Positions 59,972 to 64,000 of a stretch of 64,000 nucleotides of DNA are shown here, piece after piece. The stretch is from Marinimicrococcus sp033875255 (GTDB taxonomy: Bacteria; Pseudomonadota; Alphaproteobacteria; Geminicoccales; Geminicoccaceae): positions 24,004 through 88,003 of the forward strand of contig JAWZSN010000024.1 in the NCBI GenBank assembly GCA_033875255.1, written 5' to 3'. Each line of letters opens with the position of its first letter. Positions within the stretch are counted from its first letter, which is position 1. Under the pieces are notes generated by a model. That model was not told the origin of the DNA, did not search any database, and worked only from the letters and a program-made list of their open reading frames with translations. The translations under genes and the position numbers were made by a program.

Positions 59972-60145
59972 CGATCGCCCAAAATCGCCTTCTCGATCGC
60001 CACGACTTATGCCCGCCCGTCCGCGCGCAGGCCAGCGCCGCATGGGCTGCGGCAGCGCATGCCAGCCGCCTGCCCGCGGCAGGCCTCGCAGCGCCGCCGG
60101 CCCGTAGCCTATGATGGCGCCGCGAGGCGGGAAAGGAAGCGGGCG

Positions 60146-60679
60146 ATGGCGAAGGTGAGCGCCGGACTTCTGGTCTTCCGCCAGAGGGCCAAGGGCGAGC
60201 TCGAGCTGCTGCTCGTCCATCCGGGCGGGCCCTTGTGGGCGAAGCGCGATTCAGGGGCCTGGAGCATTCCCAAGGGCCTGCCGGAGCGGGGCGAGGCGCT
60301 TCTCGACGCAGCCCGCCGCGAGGCTCAAGAGGAGACCGGGTTCGCCTTCGAGGGACCGTTCCGGATGCTGCCTCCGGTCCGCCAGGCGGGCGGCAAGCTG
60401 GTTCATGCGTGGCTCGTGGAGGGAGACGCCGACGTCACCGCCCTCGCCAGCAACTGCTTCCAGATGGAATGGCCGCCCCGCTCGGGCAAGCGCCGGGAAT
60501 TCCCCGAGATCGACCGGGCGGAATGGTTCCGCCTCGCCGAGGCGCGCCGGAAGATCCTGCCCGGCCAGGCGCCGCTGCTCGACGCGGCCGAGGCGCTGAT
60601 CTGCGGGGAGCGCCGGCCGGAGACGTCCGATCAGGCGATCTCGCGGCGCTCCGGCGAGGGGAGCAGCCGGGCGAGGTAG
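60146..60679 (+). CDS. Nudix hydrolase
   Basis: 177 residues. The Nudix box GLPERGEALLDAARREAQEETGF fits GX5EX7REUXEEXGU. N-terminal SAGLLVFRQRAKGELELLLVHPGGPLWAKRDSGAWSIPKG is typical of the diadenosine-polyphosphate/NTP pyrophosphohydrolase-like group with an N-terminal strand that precedes the box. The last 16 codons overlap the 3' end of uvrA on the other strand by 49 bases, and the tail there (SGEGSSRAR) looks non-conserved. The exact substrate cannot be told. Confidence 0.85.
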   Translation: MAKVSAGLLVFRQRAKGELELLLVHPGGPLWAKRDSGAWSIPKGLPERGEALLDAARREAQEETGFAFEGPFRMLPPVRQAGGKLVHAWLVEGDADVTALASNCFQMEWPPRSGKRREFPEIDRAEWFRLAEARRKILPGQAPLLDAAEALICGERRPETSDQAISRRSGEGSSRAR

Positions 60680-63480
60680 GAGCCGGTGTGGCTGTGCCGG
60701 TTGGCCGCGACCTCCTCGGGCGTGCCCTCGGCCACCACGCGGCCGCCGCCCGAGCCACCCTCGGGCCCCAGATCGATGAGCCAGTCGGCCGTCTTGATGA
60801 CCTCCAGATTATGCTCGATGACGATCACCGTATTGCCCTGGTCGACCAGCGCGTGGAGCACCTCGAGGAGCTTCCTGACGTCCTCGAAGTGGAGTCCGGT
60901 GGTGGGCTCGTCGAGGATGTAGACGGTCTGGCCGGTGGCGCGCCTCGAGAGCTCCTTGGCGAGCTTGACCCGCTGCGCCTCGCCGCCCGAGAGGGTGGTC
61001 GCCTGTTGGCCGATCTTGATGTAGCCGAGCCCGACCCGCTGCAGGGTGGCGAGCTTGTGGCGCAGCGCCGGCACCGCCGAGAAAAAGTCGACGGCGGTGT
61101 CCACCGTCATGTCGAGCACGTCGGCGATCGACCTGTCGCGGTACTTCACCTCGAGCGTCTCGCGGTTGAAGCGCTTGCCCTGGCAGACCTCGCAGGTGAC
61201 GAACACGTCGGGCAAAAAGTGCATCTCGATCTTGATGACGCCGTCGCCCTGGCAGGCCTCGCAGCGCCCGCCCTTGACGTTGAACGAGAAGCGCCCGGCC
61301 TTGTAGCCGCGGGCGCGGGCCTCGGGCAGCCCGGTGAACCAGTCGCGGATCGGCGTGAAGGCGCCGGTATAGGTAGCCGGGTTGGAGCGCGGCGTGCGGC
61401 CGATCGGCGACTGGTCGATGTCCACCACCTTGTCGAGATGCTCGACGCCCCTGAGCTCGTCATGCTCGCCCGGAATGCCGCGCGAGCCCATGAGGCGGCG
61501 GGCAAGGGCGGGGTAGAGCGTGTCGAGAACGAGGGTGGACTTGCCCGAGCCCGAGACGCCGGTGACGCAGACCAGCGAGCCCAGCGGGAAGCTGGCACCG
61601 ACATTCTGCAGGTTGTTGGCGCGGCAGCCGGTGATCTCCAGGAACCTGCCGCCCTTGGCCTGCCGCCGCTCGGCCGGCACCGGCACCTCGCGCATGCCCG
61701 AGAGATACTGCCCGGTCAGCGAGGCAGGCTCGCGCATCACCTCCTCGGGCGTGCCCTCGGCCACCACCAGCCCGCCATGGACGCCGGCGCCTGGACCCAT
61801 GTCGATCAGATGGTCGGCGCTGCGGATGGCGTCCTCGTCGTGCTCCACCACGATCACCGTGTTGCCGAGGTCGCGCAGGTTGCGCAAGGTCTCGAGCAGC
61901 CGGTCATTGTCGCGCTGGTGCAGGCCGATGGACGGCTCGTCCAGCACGTAGAGCACGCCGGTGAGGCCGCTGCCGATCTGGCTCGCCAGGCGAATGCGCT
62001 GGCTCTCGCCGCCCGAGAGGGTGCCACTGTCGCGGGCCAGCGTCAGGTAGCTCAGCCCGACATTGTTGAGAAAGCCCAGCCGCTCGCGGATCTCCTTGAG
62101 GATCCGGGTGGCGATCTCCTGCTGCTTGGCGGTGAGCTTGCCGGGCAGCGTGTCGAACCAGTCGGCCGCGGCCCGGATCGAGAGCCCGGTGATCTGGCCG
62201 ATGTGCCGGCCGTCGATCTTCACGCACAGCGCCTCGGGCTTGAGTCGGTTGCCGCCGCAGGCCTCGCAGCTCGAGGCGCTCATGTAGCGCCCCAGCTCCT
62301 CGCGCATCCACGCGCTCTCGGTCTCGCGCCAGCGCCTCTGGAGATTGTTGACCACTCCCTCGAACGGCTTGTTGGTGCGCATCCGGCGCAGCCCGTCCTC
62401 GAACTCGAGCGGCACCGGCTCGCTGCCCGAGCCGAACAGGATCACCTCGCGCGCCTTGGCCGGCAGGTCCTTCCAGGGCGTGGCGACGTCCACACCCAGA
62501 TGCTTCGCCACCGCGGCGAGCGCCTGGGGGTAGTAGTGCATGGTCTGCGATGCCCAGGGCTCGACCGCACCCTTGGCAATGGACTTCTCCGGGTTGGGGA
62601 CAACCAGCTCCGGATCCATCACCATCTTGCGGCCGAGGCCGTCGCAGGCCGGGCAGGCGCCGTAGGGATTGTTGAACGAGAACAGACGCGGCTCGATCTC
62701 CGGCAGGGTGAAGCCCGAGACGGGGCAGGCGAAGCGCGAGGACATGGTGGTGCGCAGGCCGTCGTCGGCGTTCTCGACCACCAGCAGCCCGTCGGCGAGG
62801 CCGATCGCCGTCTCGACGCTCTCGGCCAGCCGCTGGGCCATGTCGGGCCCCACCACCAGCCGGTCGACCACCACCTCGATCTCGTGCTTGCGCTTCTTGT
62901 CGAGGGCGGGGACCTCGTCGAGCGCGTGGAGCTCGCCGTCGACCTTCACGCGCTGGAAACCCTGGCGCAGCAGGTCCTGGAACTCCTTGCGGTACTCGCC
63001 CTTGCGGCCGCGCACGATGGGCGCCAGCACATAGAGCCGGGTGCCCTCCGGCATGGCCTGGATCCGGTCGACCATCTGCGAGACGGTCTGCGCCTCGATC
63101 GGCAGGCCGGTGGCCGGCGAGTAGGGCACGCCGACCCGGGCCCACAAGAGGCGCATATAGTCGTAGATCTCGGTGACCGTGGCGACGGTCGAGCGCGGGT
63201 TCCTCGAGGTGGTCTTCTGCTCGATGGAGATCGCCGGGGAGAGGCCGGTGATCAGGTCCACGTCGGGCTTTTGCATCAGCTCGAGGAATTGGCGCGCATA
63301 GGCCGAGAGGCTCTCGACATAGCGCCGCTGGCCCTCGGCATAGATCGTGTCGAAGGCGAGCGAGCTCTTGCCCGAGCCCGACAGGCCCGTGATCACCACG
63401 AGCCTGTGGCGCGGGATGTCGACGTCGACGGACTTGAGATTGTGCTCGCGCGCGCCACGGATGCGCAGGAAATCGTCCAT
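60631..63480 (-). CDS. uvrA: UvrABC system protein A
   Basis: 949 residues, full length. Two ABC ATPase modules: GLSGSGKSS at 32-39 and GVSGSGKST in the second half, each with signature LSGGE(S/A)QR and Walker B (DEPSIGLH, DEPTTGLH). Zinc modules are seen as CxxC pairs CPACDGLG, CEACGGNRL, CEACQGDG and CEVCQGKRF. It recognises bulky DNA lesions as a dimer and loads UvrB in nucleotide excision repair, together with UvrD elsewhere in the window. The start MDDFLRIRGAREHNL is the family norm; frames extend further upstream without support. Confidence 0.97.
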   Translation of the reverse strand: MDDFLRIRGAREHNLKSVDVDIPRHRLVVITGLSGSGKSSLAFDTIYAEGQRRYVESLSAYARQFLELMQKPDVDLITGLSPAISIEQKTTSRNPRSTVATVTEIYDYMRLLWARVGVPYSPATGLPIEAQTVSQMVDRIQAMPEGTRLYVLAPIVRGRKGEYRKEFQDLLRQGFQRVKVDGELHALDEVPALDKKRKHEIEVVVDRLVVGPDMAQRLAESVETAIGLADGLLVVENADDGLRTTMSSRFACPVSGFTLPEIEPRLFSFNNPYGACPACDGLGRKMVMDPELVVPNPEKSIAKGAVEPWASQTMHYYPQALAAVAKHLGVDVATPWKDLPAKAREVILFGSGSEPVPLEFEDGLRRMRTNKPFEGVVNNLQRRWRETESAWMREELGRYMSASSCEACGGNRLKPEALCVKIDGRHIGQITGLSIRAAADWFDTLPGKLTAKQQEIATRILKEIRERLGFLNNVGLSYLTLARDSGTLSGGESQRIRLASQIGSGLTGVLYVLDEPSIGLHQRDNDRLLETLRNLRDLGNTVIVVEHDEDAIRSADHLIDMGPGAGVHGGLVVAEGTPEEVMREPASLTGQYLSGMREVPVPAERRQAKGGRFLEITGCRANNLQNVGASFPLGSLVCVTGVSGSGKSTLVLDTLYPALARRLMGSRGIPGEHDELRGVEHLDKVVDIDQSPIGRTPRSNPATYTGAFTPIRDWFTGLPEARARGYKAGRFSFNVKGGRCEACQGDGVIKIEMHFLPDVFVTCEVCQGKRFNRETLEVKYRDRSIADVLDMTVDTAVDFFSAVPALRHKLATLQRVGLGYIKIGQQATTLSGGEAQRVKLAKELSRRATGQTVYILDEPTTGLHFEDVRKLLEVLHALVDQGNTVIVIEHNLEVIKTADWLIDLGPEGGSGGGRVVAEGTPEEVAANRHSHTGSYLARLLPSPERREIA

Positions 63481-63685
63481 GAGGGACCCGGCCGTTGAGA
63501 CGATGGGACGAAGGCCACGCCCGCCTTCGACGGGACTGGCGCGACAGCTAGGCATAAATGAGATGCCGGACCCGGACCAGCAAGTCGGCGCGGCGGCATG
63601 CCCCATCTGCGGCAGAGCGGGATGTCGCGCGAACGTGTAGCGACAGCCATTGCCGGGCTGCCGGGTGCGCCCCAAATCGGCCTCG

Positions 63686-63874
63686 ATGAACACACGCACC
63701 CGAGAGGCCGGCACGGGAGCCCGGGCGGGTACCCGCGGCTACCGGCCGATCCGCGACTATGCGATCATAGGCGACTGCCACGGCCACGCCTTGGTGGCAC
63801 GCGACGGCTCGGTCGACTGGCTTTGCTTCGGCCGGCACGATGGCGAGCCCGCCTGCAGCCGCCTCCTTGACTCA
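63686..63874 (+). pseudogene. GH15-type glycosidase N terminus, interrupted by an insertion element
   Basis: 63 codons. RPIRDYAIIGDCHGHALVARDGSVDWLCFGRHDG is the conserved N terminus of bacterial GH15 glucoamylase/trehalase-like proteins, which normally exceed 550 residues. The match stops at SRLLD, exactly where the sequence changes to what appears to be an IS end at 63875. The rest of the gene would lie beyond the window on the far side of the element. The reaction would be hydrolysis of alpha-glucosides or trehalose; as found here the gene is probably inactive. Confidence 0.7.
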
Positions 63875-64000
63875 GAGCCCAACCCGAAAAGAGTTGAGCG
63901 GTTTCAGCGGGTTGTGATTCCGTTCCGTTGCCACACAGCACGGAGCCGACAATGCCTTGGACTGAAACCGCTCGCCGCGACTATGCCCGGCGGAGCGTCC
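63875..64000 (+). mobile_element. Left end of an IS5-family-like insertion sequence (partial)
   Basis: Begins GAGCCCAACCCGAAAAGAG directly after TCA in a CTCAG sequence, fitting the TNA target of one IS5 subgroup. A transposase-like start follows at 63952. The right end, and therefore the target-site duplication, lies outside the window, so the exact boundary is inferred. Confidence 0.65.
63952..64000 (+). CDS. IS5-family transposase, N-terminal 16 codons only
   Basis: Reads MPWTETARRDYARRSV, the typical opening of an IS5-family transposase (usually continuing into a segment on aspartate-rich YASDLTDAEW, beyond the window). GGAG lies 8 bases before the ATG. It is cut off by the window end, so completeness of the transposase is unknown. 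Confidence 0.65.
   Translation, partial: MPWTETARRDYARRSV

Noticed and set aside
60235..63498. 1087-codon plus-strand frame opposite uvrA
   Set aside because: Antisense shadow; repetitive Ala/Gly/Leu/Val sequence, while uvrA has all family motifs.

Overview
This 64 kb window is chromosomal, very GC-rich and densely coding, and looks like an alphaproteobacterium of the Rhodospirillales/Geminicoccales type. The evidence is the high GC, frequent GTG/TTG starts, ATGA-type overlaps, and runs of genes known from that group: argS-SPOR-nagZ-scpA-scpB-tatABC-serS-surE-nlpD, yajC-secD-secF and minC-minD-minE. The taxonomic call is inference; there is no rRNA gene here.

Layout. 1-1123: end of a TRAP transporter permease and an overlapping DapA-family lyase. 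1124-1631: AT-richer spacer with a degraded tRNA-like element. 1632-6819: small and lipoprotein genes, a GFA protein, a solitary ParA ATPase, and an SDR plus a hydroxyacid-oxoacid transhydrogenase-like alcohol dehydrogenase. 6951-19343: ClC channel, UvrD helicase, PrmA, rpmI-rplT-pheS-pheT, lepA, galM. 19591-21958: tRNA-Ser(GGA), a flippase-like membrane protein, and the crcB/DUF190 fluoride pair. 21969-35540: erpA, then a long plus-strand run (dgt, argS, SPOR protein, nagZ, M50 protease, scpAB, ABC ATPase, tatABC, serS, surE, nlpD). 35569-42389: DUF815 ATPase, yajC-secDF, Mth938-like protein, a chromosomal TraT-like lipoprotein, sodB, and a squalene/phytoene-synthase-fold protein. 42505-46718: FAH-family hydrolase, three small envelope proteins, ArgE, an aspartoacylase-like enzyme. 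46728-48623: minE, minD, minC on the minus strand.

The least explained part is 49134-53239. It holds a 617-residue Gly-rich protein with seven near-identical 53-residue units, followed 65 bp later by a 728-residue subtilisin-fold (S8) protease with an intact triad. Neither protein shows a signal peptide. A nested GC hairpin lies between them, which would suit making more of the first protein than of the protease. Substrate/protease, precursor/processor and scaffold/maturase are possible readings; none is proven.

53255-63480 carries an unknown small protein, trmFO, a DUF985 cupin, MOSC, GST, GNAT, a beta-propeller-like secreted protein, an MFS transporter, a Nudix hydrolase and uvrA. The window ends in a GH15-type gene cut after about 63 codons by what looks like the left end of an IS5-family element.

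Functional themes: translation (L35, L20, PheRS, ArgRS, SerRS, LepA, PrmA, TrmFO), protein export (TatABC, YajC-SecDF), division and chromosome organisation (MinCDE, ScpAB, NlpD, SPOR) and DNA repair (UvrD, UvrA). Convergent gene pairs are often separated by strong GC hairpins without long U tracts.
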